From positions 7,746,501 through 7,810,500 of the forward strand of contig NC_063157.1 of the NCBI RefSeq assembly GCF_020921035.1: DNA of 64,000 nt, written 5' to 3'. The position numbers were made by a program, and so were the translations under genes. A model generated the notes under the pieces. It did no database searches. It saw nothing but the letters and a program-made list of their open reading frames with translations, and was not told the origin of the DNA. The stretch comes from Rhodamnia argentea. Lineage: Eukaryota; Streptophyta; Magnoliopsida; Myrtales; Myrtaceae. Below, piece after piece: positions 1-11,672 of this stretch. Numbering within the stretch: position 1 is the first letter of the stretch; every line of letters begins with the position of its first letter.

Positions 1-628
1 TAGTTGTCCTCACTATAGTAAATTATGTGTAGATAACCTTTCGTAACTTTTCTTCAGAGGACCTGATTTACCTCGTCGCAAGTTTTTGAATTTGATAATT
101 TGTAACGTTAAAAAAAATTAATTTGTCTAAATTAATAGTAAATCTCTTCCGTGTTATTATTAATGTCCCAAACAAACAATAGAAGTGAAATAGCAAAGAA
201 TGAAGTTAAAAGCCTTAAAGGTGAAAGTCTCTTTATTTCCACTTCAGTCGATCAACTCTTGAGGAAACAGCCACCCTGGGGTCAATCTCTTATTCTAGTG
301 TCTCCTCGCCACTAAAGTCGAGCCACGAGAAAAATCCCCGCTGCTACCAACTAAGCAGATCTATTGTATCGGCCCAAAACCTCCCTAATCTCGATTTCCT
401 AGTTATGCTTACCCTGTTTAGAAACTGAAGCCATTACTGTGTTGAATTAAAATAAAAAGAAAGGTTGTCGGAATATTATGTGACATGTATATGATTCGCT
501 GCATAAAAAAAGGAGAAATGGTATGTATCTAAAATAATAGTGAATCTCTTCTGTGTTATACTTAGTAGAACATCTAATTAATAGTATATCTCTTCCGTAA
601 CGGGCATGATACGTTACTTTTCTTTACG
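1..628. other. AT-rich intergenic DNA, no gene seen
   Basis: No open frame with recognisable protein content and no RNA gene was seen. The phrase agtaaatctcttccgtgtta occurs near 139 and reappears in similar form near 539 and 580, so this stretch probably holds worn repeat sequence. Confidence 0.5.
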
Positions 629-1055
629 GAATAGCGACATAAACGGTCTCCGAATTTTGATTCAATGTGCAATGTGGTCCTTGAACTTTTAATTGAATAA
701 TATGATCCTTGAACCTTAATTCAACGTGCAATGTAGTCATTGCACTTTTAATTTGACCAATACGGCCCCTGAACTTTTTAAATATGTTTAACTTGGTCCT
801 TGAATTATAGAAAGATATTTGGCATAGTTTTTCCATTAATTCCGGTTCATGGACTACTTTGAATTTTTTTTTTTTTTATAGTTTAGGGATTAAGTTTAAC
901 ATGTTCTAAAAGTTCAAGGACCACATTGAACAAATTGAAAAGTCATGGACCACATTGTACATTGGGCTATAGTTCAGGGCCATATTAGTAAAATTAAAAG
1001 TTTAGAGATCAAATTACATTCGACTAAAGTTTGGAGACCATTTGTATCATTTTCC
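629..1055. repeat. Inverted-repeat MITE-like element
   Basis: The left end (ggaatagcgacataaacggt and onward, with a recurring gtggtccttgaac theme) is matched in reverse complement by the right end, which finishes in catttgtatcattttccc. The two arms run towards each other for roughly 150-200 bp each. No clean target duplication was found, so the class is uncertain. A related shorter remnant lies at about 2885-3140. Confidence 0.6.
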
Positions 1056-1177
1056 CTTCCTTTTCATTGCATAAAGTTTTACAACATGTGTCTTAGCAAT
1101 TTTGTTTATTTGTCGTAACTTTTATTAATCAGATTTAATTTCGATTACCAACATGTTCATATCTTCCTTTCAACATT

Positions 1178-1540
1178 GAGAAAATTGTCTAAAAGTCTAA
1201 AACCTATTGTACGGCGGCCAATTTAGTCCATAATATTTCAATTGTGCCAATTTAGACTTGAACCTTTTGATAATTTGCTAATTTAATCTTACACGCTTCA
1301 ATTATGTCAACTTAGTCATAAATTTTTTGATAATTTGCCAATTGAGTCATAAACCTTCTGACGATTTGCCAATGTAGTCATTTCGACCAAATAAAAGGTT
1401 TATTACTGAATTGATACAATTAAAAGGTTTATCACTAAATTAGCAAATTGTCAAAATATTTATGATTTTTTTTTTGTAGAAGTTTATGATTGCATTAGCC
1501 GTCATATAATAAGTTTAGGATTTTTTAGTTACTTATCCCC
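1178..1540. mobile_element. Mutator-like MITE with a near-perfect 9-bp target duplication
   Basis: The ends are inverted repeats: gagaaaattgtctaaaagtc on the left, and the reverse complement of the right end reads ggggataagtaactaaaaaa. The flanks are ttcaacatt (1169-1177) and tttaacatt (1541-1549), matching at 8 of 9 positions. The arms carry the repeated theme ccaatttagtc. No transposase is encoded. Confidence 0.7.
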
Positions 1541-1683
1541 TTTAACATTAGTAAGTCTGGGAAAAAAAATCGATTTTGCAGAGTAGATTCGGAGGACCTC
1601 GTTTTTTCCTTTGAATTATCTAGTAATCCCACATTTAACATGGGACATGCCATAGAATGTCGTCATCCCGTGAGTAATATGAC

Positions 1684-2311
1684 GGGAAAAGCGTAAAAAA
1701 AAGTCCTATCAGTCCTAAACCTTTTTTAGTATAAATTTAGTCCTAAAATTTTCACATTGGTGTCAATTTAGTCCTAAACCTTTTATTGGTGCCAATGGAA
1801 TCCTAAACCTTTTGGATTGATGCCAATTCGGTCCTAAGACATTTTGTATTTGTACAAATTGAGTCAATCCGGTCAATTTTAATCCGAAATTGGTAACTTG
1901 GATGTTAATTGTCCTACGTGGCATGGTCGGAATTGATGTGGATATTTTTTAAATTATTTTTAATAAATTTTTTTATTTTTTAATAATTTTATAAAAAATT
2001 ATATAAAGTATTTAAAAATATAAAAATAATATAAAAAATATCCACATCGGCGCCGGCCGTTTCACGTATGACAATCAATGTCCACGTCGGTAATTTTCGA
2101 TCAAAATTAATCAAATGGACTCAATTTGTACAAATACAAAATGTCTTATGACAATTCAAAAGGTATAAGACTCAATTAGTACCAATAAAAGGTTTAAGAC
2201 CGAATTGACATCGATATAAAAGATTTAGGACTGAATTAATATAAAAAAAAGATTTACAATTAAGTTAATATAAATATAATAAATTTAAGGCTTTTTTTTA
2301 TACTTTTCCCG
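1684..2311. mobile_element. Mutator-like MITE with exact 9-bp target duplication
   Basis: The flank taatatgac occurs at 1675-1683 and again exactly at 2312-2320. The element opens with gggaaaagcgtaaaaaaaag and closes with the inverted counterpart tacttttcccg. Both arms carry repeats of the theme aatttagtcctaaacc. The centre is an AT-only stretch flanked by tccacatcgg-type sequence. It is non-coding and non-autonomous. Confidence 0.8.
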
Positions 2312-2320
2312 TAATATGAC

Positions 2321-3459
2321 TTCCAGTTAGGATTGAGGCAACTTGGATTTGCGAGAAACATCATTAATCACCGCCAGAAAGGCCCAATAATTTCGGGTTT
2401 TGACGGATAATTGAGCTTTTCGAACCTGATTGGATTCAGTGGTGGAGGGTTGTGATTTGATGGAGCCCTCTTTCTCTCTATAAAGGGTCAAAACACTAAG
2501 ACTCGACAAAATACTGGTACACGCCATTCACTGAACGTGGCAAGGCGGGTCCCGTTTTGTGGAAATGTTTGGTCCAGCCAACAAATAATTTGGGACCAGT
2601 AAGAGGAAAAAGAGAGTAATTTGTGACGTCATTCATGGGTCAGTTCTTGATGTTCACATGAATAATTACGTGGAAAATTCTGCCCTCTTCGGATGCGTCG
2701 CCACGCCGTTTCTCCCATCAAGAGCATCGACATCCGAGCTCTTGCCTGATATCTTCAGCCTGTCATAGGCGGTGCGACTTTCAAACCATTGACAACAGTA
2801 ATGAACGAGAATCTCGCAGTCGATGTTGACCGAAATGGGAAGGAATTTCTATGTTGTGACCTTTTCACTTCTTTCGATTATAAAAAGATGTTCAATGTAA
2901 TCCTTCTATTAATTCTGATTCATAAATGATTTAAACATTTTCTTATAGTTCAGAAACTAAATAGAACATATTTCAAAACCGTGGGGATCACATCGAACAA
3001 ATTGAAAGTTCAAAGATCACATTGCGTATTGGACTAAAGTTCATGGATCAAAGTTCATAGATCATATTAATCAAATTATAAGTTTAGGGATCATATTATA
3101 TATTAAACCAAAGTTCAAATACCATTTGTACTAAAGTTCATAGCCAAAGTTCAAAACGAGGTTTATTTAGCGCAAAGTCTCGATTGTGTGAAATATAATT
3201 GATCCGATCTATTAACAGGAGTTGATGACAAGTGGTTACGAAGGTCAATTTTAACTTAGAAGAGTATGAGAGAATCTCAAAATCCTAGATATATAAAGGG
3301 CCATTAATTCTTGAAAGACTAGTATATGATGGTTATTTTTTAGGAATTTACGTGACAAGTTCTTATGAATGTGATTTGTTGATGTGAAGAGAACATTTTT
3401 TTTTGGGTAAGAATATTCGGGTGCACATGGCAATACTTCTATTTCATAAATTAACTTTT
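2321..3459. other. Intergenic DNA with a remnant of an inverted-repeat element
   Basis: No gene was recognised. About 2885-3140 holds a degraded copy of the family at 629-1055 (ttcaatgtaatccttc on the left, actaaagttcat motifs on the right). The short open frames have no family resemblance. Confidence 0.45.
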
Positions 3460-4345
3460 TCTACTTATACTCTAAAGCAAAAGTTGATTTTTGATCGGAG
3501 AAATTCGTTTGATAGCGGTTGAAAATTTCTTCTTTCGAAACATCATTAACACAAAATCCTCTATGAAAAATTATTGTTGGCAACCAAAAAATTTATACTT
3601 CTTTTTTAAACTTTTTAAATTTATTTAATTTATTAAAAATATTATTTAATTTTAAAATAAAAAATTATTACTTATTTTTTACGTCGGCAACTAGAGACGG
3701 TGACTCATGGAGGCGAAGGTTTGTGGTAAATTGTGGTGGCGAGCGACATGGTGGTTGACAGTTAGCGGCTAGGGGCGGCGGTGGTCGGCGATTAGTGGCG
3801 GTTGGTGGAGGTCGACCGTGGGTGGTAGTTAGCGGTTAGCGACGGTGGTCACGGGCGGCGGCTGACAGAGGTTGGTGGCGGGGGGCGGTTAGGCGGTGGT
3901 AGCGATTGACTGCGGCGGCAATTGGTGGTCGGTGGAGGTCTATAATTGGTGGCGGTGGGCGATGGTTGATGATTGGCGGTGGTCGCGGGCGGTGGTCGGT
4001 GGCGGTCGGTGGAGGTGGGCGGTTGGCGGCGAGGGGCGGTGGGTGGCGGTGGTCGGCGGTGGGCGGCGGCGGAGGTCGGCGAAAATGGGCTTGATAAAAA
4101 AAAAGGTGAAGGCGTAATGGAAAGAGGGCGAGGCAAGAAGTATTTCTTGAGTTGAGAAGTAATTTTTTTTAGCTTCTCAAATTGAGGAAAAAATATCTTC
4201 AGAAGTGAAAATTCATTTCAGAAGTTAAAAAAAAATCAGAAATAAAATTTTTACCCAATAAATTTCTGTTTCAGAAATTACATTACTAAATAGATTTATA
4301 TTTCATAATTACTTTTGAATAAAAAATTCACTTCCAGTCGTGTTA
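3460..4345. repeat. Inverted-repeat element with a GC-rich minisatellite core
   Basis: About 3693-4085 is a dense run of ggcggtggtcggcg-like units, strongly G-biased on this strand. It is embedded in AT-rich arms full of tttctga/tcagaaat motifs (4190-4335). The right arm, read in reverse, resembles the left arm of the element at 58180-58851 (a ggtgcatatggtaacacttc-like start, then repeated acttctgaa). The left border is not resolved. Open frames across the core are glycine/arginine- or proline-rich by-products of the repeat. Confidence 0.55.
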
Positions 4346-4849
4346 TCGTATGCAACCGCAGTTAGGACTGCAGAAGTCAATGGGGCCAGCACTCCGGCAC
4401 AAGTCGATGATTCAGATAATGTATGTTGACCTACGACGACGACGGTGGGACGTTGTCTCCGACGTGATGATAACAGTAACTACTCTGGCCTTTAGGGTTT
4501 CTTGGTCGCCACCCAAAGAGAGATATGACTCTCTCTTTTCCCAAATTCGTGGATGACGAGACCGCATGCGTTAGCAGAATACTAAACCAAATCATCATCT
4601 CCTTCCTCCAACTCCCAGGTCAAGGAGCAGAGGGGGACACTTTTTAGTTTTATCTTTATGCCCAAAAAATATGACCGTTGCATTATAATATTCTTGCAAT
4701 TCCTCATTGAATAGTACGAATTAATAACGAAATCCGGTTACAAGAAACGATTTATCCTATGAAATCTTGTAGTTCTAGTAGAACTTTTACTATGTAAAAA
4801 TATCAGTTACCGAGGGCCGTATAATTACCATCCCATATATTAGGCCCTG
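4346..4849. other. Intergenic DNA, no gene seen
   Basis: Unique-looking sequence of mixed composition between two TIR elements. An open frame at 4350-4556 has no recognisable product. Confidence 0.4.
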
Positions 4850-4852
4850 TTT

Positions 4853-5323
4853 GGTTCAACATTTAACCAATGGACTTTGAGAAAATGCAAATACCTTTAG
4901 GGTAAAGGCTTTTTTCAAAATGCAAGTAGTGTTTGATAAAGTATATTTTAAAAATATATTTGGAAAGCAACTTTAACATAAATGTTGTTTGGTGAAAAAT
5001 GAACTTTGTAAAATATTTTTTCTTTTTGAAAAAAAGGCAGCGGCGGCCGGTCGGCGAGCGGCGACTAGTGGCAGTAGCGACGGCGGGCGGCGATCGGCGG
5101 CCAATGGGCGATGGCGGTGGGCGGCGGCGGCAAGCGAATGTGACAAAATTAAAATAATAAAAAAATTAATTGCATTTCGCAAAAGTCCTTTAGCTCAAAG
5201 TACCTCCGAGATGCAATTGCATCTTCCCAAAGTGAGCCAAAAAATGAATCAAACACTATTTGCATTTGGCCAAGGGACTTTAAAGCCCCAATACTCATTT
5301 GAAATGCTGAACCAAACAAGGCC
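4853..5323. mobile_element. PIF/Harbinger-type (Tourist-like) MITE with TTA target duplication
   Basis: The element begins ggccctgtttggttcaacat and ends with the inverted form gctgaaccaaacaaggcc. TTA lies on both sides (4850-4852 and 5324-5326). The GGCCNTGTTTGG terminus with a 3-bp TTA duplication is typical of Tourist/PIF-Harbinger elements. Inside, at about 5037-5135, sits a GC-rich ggcgagcggcgac-type block like that at 3693-4085. No transposase is present. Confidence 0.8.
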
Positions 5324-5404
5324 TTAGTCTTGGAGGTCCAAACATTCCTGAACCCCTTCATAGAAATGTTTACAAGAGCGCAGCATAATCCTAATACTTT
5401 CATC

Positions 5405-5585
5405 TCAAGAGATTGCCAAGAAAGAGTGCAAGTATGAGTTCGTCTATTCAGTTGGATCCATCCTCATTTAAAAGCTTAAACCAATAAGTTGTGGGCCAAT
5501 GAAGATATATTAAGCGCTCTACGTCAAACCAATTATCCGATGCGGGAATTTTTCTAGCACGGCTTGCACATGTAACTCGACATGA
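5405..5585. repeat. Dispersed repeat, also present at about 10925-11100
   Basis: The phrases ttaaaccaataagttgtgggcc, aagatatattaa and ccgatgcggga recur as ttaataagttatgagtcaat, aagatatattaa and ccgatgtgaga at 10985-11075. The second copy is on the same strand. The family is not identified; it may be the end of a larger element. Confidence 0.5.
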
Positions 5586-7423
5586 ACTTTGTCACCACGA
5601 AACAAATGGCATAAACAATAGGCTTTGGTCGTCCTCCCATCCCCGACACGGTCACCATTGCGACCGGCCTTCATCGATGAAGTCAACTAATCTAAGAACA
5701 GATTTTATTGGAAAAAAATCGAAGGAAATAAAGTAACAATATTGTCAAACTTTGAGGCGTGTGATTACCCTCTTTTAGGATCAATTTATTCCACAAAATG
5801 ACTATAGGTTTTCGGCAAACTCCATTTAGGATACAACAAAGTCACGATGAGAATACTGGATGGCAATTCCAGTAAATCTCCTAAAACTCTCTGCAAAAAC
5901 AATTGAATAGATGGCCGTTTCTTTTTTGAAGGAAAAAGAAAGAAAAATGAAAAGGAACAACAGAAAATGAACAGAATTGTCCTTTTATAATATGAATAAG
6001 ACACATCTCTTGGTGTTCGAATTACCCATTCGGACACAATCGTTCATGTCCGAAAATAACAATTCGAACATGACTATTCGTGTGTGAAAACCACCATTCG
6101 GACACACCTATTCATATTCAAAAATTGCTAATTCGGGTGGATGCAACGGTTCATTGTCCGAAAACTATCGTGTCTGAAAATTATAACTCTTCATTGTATA
6201 AAATTAGAAATTAAATTATAATAATAATAAAATAGAAATCAACTTTAACTCCTATGTGAACAGTCGCACTGTTTCAATAGGGTTTAACGGTTAATTATTA
6301 TAATTTCGAAAATAAAAAAATAATTGCTAAATAGTGCTAAATCCGAACCGCGACCGCGCAAGCATGTTAAGTGCGTCAAAATCACGAAATCACAAGGGCA
6401 CCCGCATAGAGATATAGTGGGGTCCATCTCATTTGCCCATTTTTTTTTATTTTAAAAGACTATAATAGTTTTCTAATTAATAAAGAGACTTGCACTCTTT
6501 TTTTTATCCCATGTGTAATTGGAAAATGCAACTTTTTTTTATTTGTTTTACGAACAAACTTCAACAGGTTTCTCGCGTGAGGGAAAAACAAAAAAAATTG
6601 CGACGGGGCTTTCTCGTGCGTTAAGCCCGCCGGTAGTGAAGAGTTGGCTACAGCTACGGGGTCTTCATCGTTTAGCCGTGAGATTTACGAGGGTCGGGCT
6701 CTCCAGTTTGTCTGCGTTCGTCTCTTGTTGTTATGCCTCTCGTGTCTTTGCTTCTGTCATGTCACCTCGTACTGGTCCGACCCACAAACGTTGTCTCTGC
6801 GACCGGCTCGTCCCTTTCCTCTTGGTTTGACTGCCGGACAAGAAGCTGCCCTGCAGGCTGACTTTGTGTTGTTCGTAATCACTCGGCCGTCCCTCGAAAA
6901 TGCGAGAGAGGAGGTTTCCCAGCACGCCCCTTAGCTGTCAACAGGGCACGCGATATTTACTTTCTTTCTTTTTTACTAATTTTTTTTTTGGGGTGGTGTT
7001 TGCTCGTGTTTGTTGGCCCCATTTGGACACATGACCCTAATTTTGTTTGTCGTGCTTAATTTTTTATTTTTTAATGGCATTGCGGCATGGATCGGAATGT
7101 TTCAGAATATCTCCTGCATGAAACAAGAGAAATGTTGAATTTTTCTGACGATGTTTTTTTTTTTTTTTTTTGGTTTAAATTAGGTTTTGGAGAATCCCTC
7201 CTTGCCTTCCACGCAAAATGAGCCGGTCTACGCTTTCCACGGATATTCATTTTTCAAGGACAAATTTTTTTTATTAGGGTATCGATCGTGAAAGAAAGAA
7301 TTTTATATGATAAGCTATCGTCAAAAGGAATTTACGACTCGCAACAAAAACAAAAGTTGGTTATTGGTACATGTATCGTCATTCACTGAGAAGACCCAAT
7401 CCCAAGAAAACTGATTTAAACTA
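5586..7423. other. Long intergenic stretch; degenerate tandem motif at about 6025-6190
   Basis: No gene was recognised. Around 6025-6190 the theme attcggacac / attcgaacatga / gtccgaaaa recurs about five times at roughly 30-45 bp spacing, giving a degenerate tandem array. An open frame at 6519-6830 (and 6644-6934 in another frame) lies in moderately GC-rich sequence, but it has no recognisable domain and no good gene context. Confidence 0.4.
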
Positions 7424-7863
7424 GGAAAAAAATCACCAAAAATCCTAAATTATGTCTATTGTGACACATTTGCTTCAAACTTTTTTTTTTATGACGCCAA
7501 AAACCTTAAATTTGTATCCATGTGACATATTTGTCTCAAACTTTTTCTTATGACACCAAAAATCTCAAATTTGTGCTCCTGTGATATATTTAGTCCAAAT
7601 TATTTTTCTATGACACAAAAAATCCTAAATTTGTGGACATGTGACATATTTATCCTAATTTTTTAGGTAAATATGTCACACATATTTAAATTTGGGATTT
7701 TTTGTGTCACAAGAAAAAGTTTAGAGTAAATATGTCACAATGGTACAAGTTTGGGGTAAATGCGTCATATGAGTACAAATTTATGATTTTTTGTGTCACA
7801 AAAAAATTTTAGGGTAAAATTGTTACAATGAGCACGATTTAGGATTTTTTGTGGTATTTTCCC
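7424..7863. mobile_element. Mutator-like MITE with exact 9-bp target duplication
   Basis: The flank tttaaacta occurs exactly at 7415-7423 and 7864-7872. The left end reads ggaaaaaaatcaccaaaaat, and the reverse complement of the right end reads gggaaaataccacaaaaaat. Both arms are built from a repeated unit of about 60 bp around tatgtgacatatttg and aaatcctaaattt. No coding capacity is seen. Confidence 0.82.
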
Positions 7864-7872
7864 TTTAAACTA

Positions 7873-8571
7873 TGGTGATTTGCGTATGATGGGTACGTTT
7901 CTCCATCCTTGATTCGGGGTAATTTTCTCCGGTCTAGATCTAATTAGTGGGTTACAAACATGGGCATCATCCATGACAACTATATTGTTATTAATCACCG
8001 AGAGAAAGAATTTTAAATAGGAAAATGCTAACCCGATAGTACGGTCGGTTATTTCTAATCACATGATCTCTCAATCAATGAACGCTTTATGCAAAACCCG
8101 TTGTGATGGTGCGTGGATCGATGGTTCAGATTGTACCATCCCTAACATGACCGTAGGGAAATCATTTTCCTTTTTAAGTACGCGTTTTTCTTGCACAATC
8201 CATAACTATCACCACGGTTGAAATACAAATTTTCAAACCATGACTATCGAATTAATCGTGATAAAAATGGTTTAGACCCATACTTTTTACTACATAGAAC
8301 TCCTAAAATGGAAGTGGTTCCCTTCATCGAGAAAAATCACAATTTCGCGCCACCTGGTCAAATTTTCTAGGGCAAACTGTCATCTTACGTAGCTTTCATT
8401 GGTGGCGTAACTCCATACGACAGCAAAACACTTACGCAGCTGCTTACCGCGTTCCAATCCTCCCCACACAAACATTAGGAGTCAAACTTCACTCTCAGCA
8501 TGCCTTTTGCTTTCCTTTCCTCCCACATTCTCTCCGCTTTCCTCACCCACAAAATCCTCCCTTTCTCTCTC
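7873..8571. other. Upstream region of the EXO70H gene
   Basis: No gene was found. The stretch just before the TATA-like site becomes C/T-rich. Open frames starting at 8500 and 8507 begin upstream of the likely transcription start and are not expected to be translated. Confidence 0.4.
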
Positions 8572-8579
8572 TATTTATG
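8572..8579 (+). promoter_or_regulatory. TATA-like box of the EXO70H gene
   Basis: TATTTATG lies 127 bp before the ORF start in a CT-rich context. A (CT)n run at about 8646-8665 would fall in the 5' leader, as is common in plant leaders. Confidence 0.5.
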
Positions 8580-8705
8580 CCCCCCCACTTCCGAGCTCTC
8601 TTCTTCACCGTTCAAATCAAACCTCACAACAACAACAACACAACTCTCTCTCTCTCTCTCTCTCAAGTCTGCACAGTTCAGAGGAGCTGAAACGAAGACA
8701 TAGAC

Positions 8706-10637
8706 ATGCCGAGGAAAGGGATGAGGACCATCTTCTTCAAGCCATCGCCCTCCGGCTCTCCCGCTGCCCCGACGCGCGGCGACCCTTTCGCCGACACTTT
8801 AATGGCGGAGCGAATAGCGAGCGCGGAGCCTTTGATCGGAAAGTGGGCCGTCGACTCCTCCAACCCCGAGTCTTCTCCGTCCTCGTCCACCTCCGGACAT
8901 GCCGGTGCAGCTCATCTCTTCGGCGAGGGCCGCCACGAAGCCAAGCTCTACCTCAGCAGCGTCAAGGACCTGCACTCCTGGATGCTGCACTTCATCGGCG
9001 AGTACTCGAGCTCCGGCGCCATCGTGCGGGCTCATGAGCTGTTGCAGACCGCGGTGAGGCGGCTCTCCCATGAGTTCCACCGGATCCTGTCTTCGCAGCT
9101 CCCGTATCCCCATCACTCAGAATCAGTCTCCAGCCGGTCTTCGCGAGCCTCTACCCGGTCGAGCTTCTCGGATTTTGAATATGAGTCGGAGGACGAGTTA
9201 TCAGCGAAGCAATTACGTGCTGAGACAGTTATGTACGAAGACGAGCGAGTTCCTAATGCAGCGATTTCCGATCTAAAGGCCATCGCGGACTGCATGATCG
9301 CTTGTGGGTACGGCAAAGAGTGCGTCGACATCTACAAAATCGTGCGAAGATCGGTCGTCGACGAGGAACTGTATCATCTGGGGTTCGAGAGGCTGATTGG
9401 CCCTACGCAGATGCAGAAGATGGATTGGGAGGTTCTGGAAGTGAAGGTCAAGAGCTGGCTGAGCGCCGTGGAGCCGGCGGTCCAGCGGCTCTTCCCTGGC
9501 GAGAGGATCCTTTGTGACCAGGTCTTCGCCGCGGCATCGCCATCGGTCAGGGAGTCTGTCTTCTCCAACATTGCAGGGGACGCTGCGGTCGAATTGTTTG
9601 GGTTCGCAGAGAGGGTAGCGAAGGCTATCAAGAGGTCTCCAGAGAGAATATTCCGCCTGCTCGACCTCTACAAGGCCATTGCCAACCTCTGGCCGGACAT
9701 TGAGTCCACCTTCTCCTCCGCCGCAACATCCGCTGTCCGATCGCATGCAATCAATTCACTGATCAAACTCGGAGAGGCGGTCCACGCGACGCTCGGGAAC
9801 TTCGAGGCAGCCATCCAGAAGGACTCTGACAAGCAGTCCGCTGTCCCCAACGGCGGCATCCACCCGCTGACACGCTACGTCATGAACTACCTCACCTTCC
9901 TCTCCGATTACAGCGGTGTCCTTGCCGACATACTGGCCGACTGGTCAGTCAACAGTAGCCCTGAGCACCGGCGGTTCCCGGACTCCTACTTCGCAGGCTG
10001 CGACTCTGCCGTCGACGGGGCTGCGTCGGCGATGTTCGAGCGGTTCGCGTGGCTCGTTCTTGTCCTGCTGTGCAAGCTTGACGGGAAGGCCGAGCGTTAC
10101 AAGGACGTGGCTCTCTCGTACCTCTTCCTCGCCAACAACCTCCGGTACGTCATCGACAAGGTGGCTCAGTCCAACTTGAGGCACCTCCTGGGTGAGCACT
10201 GGGTGGAGAAGCACGAGGCGAAGGTGAAGCTCTACGCGAGCAACTACGAGCGGACGGGATGGAACAAGGTCTTCTCATCGTTGGCCGATCTCACCGTCGA
10301 GATATCCTTCGGCCAGGCGAAGGAATCGTTGAGGAAGTTCAAGGCGGCGCTGGAGGAGGTTCGGGCCAAGCAGGCGGGTTGGGCCGTGCCCGACTCGACG
10401 CTGAGGGACGAGATCGCGTTGTCGTTGGCGGAGAAGCTGGTGCCAGCTTACCGGCGGCTCTACGACAGCCGTCCGAGGGGAGATTCGGCGGTTAAATACT
10501 CCCCTGACGACTTGGATAGTTACTTGGCTGGCATGTTGCGTGCCACCGGCGGCGGCTCGGAGAGTTTGTCCACGGCGTCGTCGCGGTCATCCAGTCATTG
10601 GCCGTCCCCGTTTCGTCAGATCAAAGGGCGTCGTTGA
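8706..10637 (+). CDS. EXO70H: Exocyst subunit EXO70, H clade
   Basis: An intronless 643-aa frame encodes an EXO70 family protein. EXO70 is a subunit of the octameric exocyst that tethers secretory vesicles to the plasma membrane. The start MPRKGMRTIFF is the N-terminal signature I associate with the EXO70H clade. A serine-rich stretch follows (SESVSSRSSRASTRSS, about residues 137-152). The C-terminal two thirds form the helical EXO70 domain, with conserved pieces such as RILCDQVF, MNYLTFLSDY and YLFLANNLRYV. The length is normal for plant EXO70s, and lack of introns is usual outside the A clade. GC content is much higher than in the surroundings. In Arabidopsis, EXO70H5, H6 and H8 sit beside dirigent genes, as here. 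Which H member it matches best cannot be decided by eye. Confidence 0.93.
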   Translation: MPRKGMRTIFFKPSPSGSPAAPTRGDPFADTLMAERIASAEPLIGKWAVDSSNPESSPSSSTSGHAGAAHLFGEGRHEAKLYLSSVKDLHSWMLHFIGEYSSSGAIVRAHELLQTAVRRLSHEFHRILSSQLPYPHHSESVSSRSSRASTRSSFSDFEYESEDELSAKQLRAETVMYEDERVPNAAISDLKAIADCMIACGYGKECVDIYKIVRRSVVDEELYHLGFERLIGPTQMQKMDWEVLEVKVKSWLSAVEPAVQRLFPGERILCDQVFAAASPSVRESVFSNIAGDAAVELFGFAERVAKAIKRSPERIFRLLDLYKAIANLWPDIESTFSSAATSAVRSHAINSLIKLGEAVHATLGNFEAAIQKDSDKQSAVPNGGIHPLTRYVMNYLTFLSDYSGVLADILADWSVNSSPEHRRFPDSYFAGCDSAVDGAASAMFERFAWLVLVLLCKLDGKAERYKDVALSYLFLANNLRYVIDKVAQSNLRHLLGEHWVEKHEAKVKLYASNYERTGWNKVFSSLADLTVEISFGQAKESLRKFKAALEEVRAKQAGWAVPDSTLRDEIALSLAEKLVPAYRRLYDSRPRGDSAVKYSPDDLDSYLAGMLRATGGGSESLSTASSRSSSHWPSPFRQIKGRR

Positions 10638-11109
10638 GAAAAGTCAACAGCCGGGCCGGGAATGGGTGATTTTTATTAGGACAAAAGAAAAAAACTAGAA
10701 ACTTCTGAGGAGAATAAAAATAATTAGATACATTATTTGATTCTTTCTCTTTTTTGGTCCATTGAAAAAGAATATTTCTTGGTATTTTAATGAAACAAAT
10801 ATACTACACAACAGTTATATGCTTTGGAGATCAAATGTGTTTGCAGACATTACGTGTTCCTTTTTTTTTTTTTTTTGCGGCGAGATACTTGCGTTGGGAG
10901 AGCGCAGCAAAAATAGATGCCTTCATTTGGAATAATCGCAAATAAGGAGTTCAAATCTGAGCTCATCAACATATCAAGTTGGATTCACTTTTATTTAAAA
11001 ACTTAAGTTAATAAGTTATGAGTCAATTAAGATATATTAATTACTCAATACCGCGTCAATCCTCCGATGTGAGAGGCTTCTCTAACACAATTCATACATA
11101 TATTATACT
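10638..11109. other. EXO70H 3' flank and dispersed repeat
   Basis: AT-rich sequence follows the stop codon. About 10925-11100 is a second copy of the repeat at 5405-5585 (ttaataagttatgagtcaat, ccgatgtgaga). Confidence 0.4.
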
Positions 11110-11370
11110 CAGGATAAGTTAAATACCGCGCGACAAGCTCTTATTTCATTCAAGATATTACATAGGACCCACGGCCGCTCATCGTCGGTGAACGAGCAAA
11201 GGAGAAGGAAATAGATATCGAGGTTGCTTGGTTTATACCATGTTCGAGCATTCGAGGCACTACTCGGGGCAAGTCAAACACCGCATGACTGAGTTTTTAT
11301 TTCATTCAAGATATTACATAGGACCCACGGCGCTCACCCTCGGCGAACGAGCAAAGCAGAAAGGAATAGA
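11110..11370. repeat. Two direct copies of a ~105-bp unit
   Basis: A unit beginning near 11115 (aagttaaataccgcg) recurs near 11270 (aagtcaaacaccgca). Both copies contain the identical core ttatttcattcaagatatta followed by cataggacccacgg and gaacgagcaaag. The spacing is about 156 bp. No open frame is conserved between them. Confidence 0.7.
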
Positions 11371-11672
11371 ATGAGGTATAGCTCAGTAACGTGAAATTGC
11401 ACATTCACATTGACTCATACTTGGTGTAAATTAAACACGCTCTCCAGTGAGAACACAGGAGGGAAAAAGGGGGTATGAGCGCACCCAATTGGCTAAAGTC
11501 GCAACGTTATGGTCAACTGGAATGTTTGAAATTCGACATACGCTTCTGTTTAATCTGCCGACAGCTTTAATTTTGAAGCGGTCGATTGTCCGTTACATCA
11601 CCTGAATGTCGGAAATGAAGTCGTCCAAACTAGTAAATAGATAAATATGTAGTGCGAGCCCAATTATAGAAA

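Noticed and set aside
3849-4136. Proline-rich or tryptophan/glycine-rich frames in all registers
   Set aside because: Products of the ggcggtgg minisatellite; open in several frames at once, which shows absence of coding constraint.
6519-6934. Overlapping 103-aa and 96-aa frames as a gene
   Set aside because: No recognisable domain, no start context and no splice continuation found.
8500-8703. Open frames at 8500 and 8507 upstream of and overlapping EXO70H, possible uORF or N-terminal extension
   Set aside because: They start before the TATA-like site at 8572 and are out of frame with, or stop just before, the EXO70H ATG; composition is driven by the CT-rich leader.
9273-9746. 157-aa and other antisense frames within EXO70H
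   Set aside because: Shadows of a GC-rich coding region on the opposite strand; no domains.
11110-11370. CRISPR-like or regulatory repeat array
   Set aside because: Only two long units with similar spacers; the host is a plant nuclear genome.
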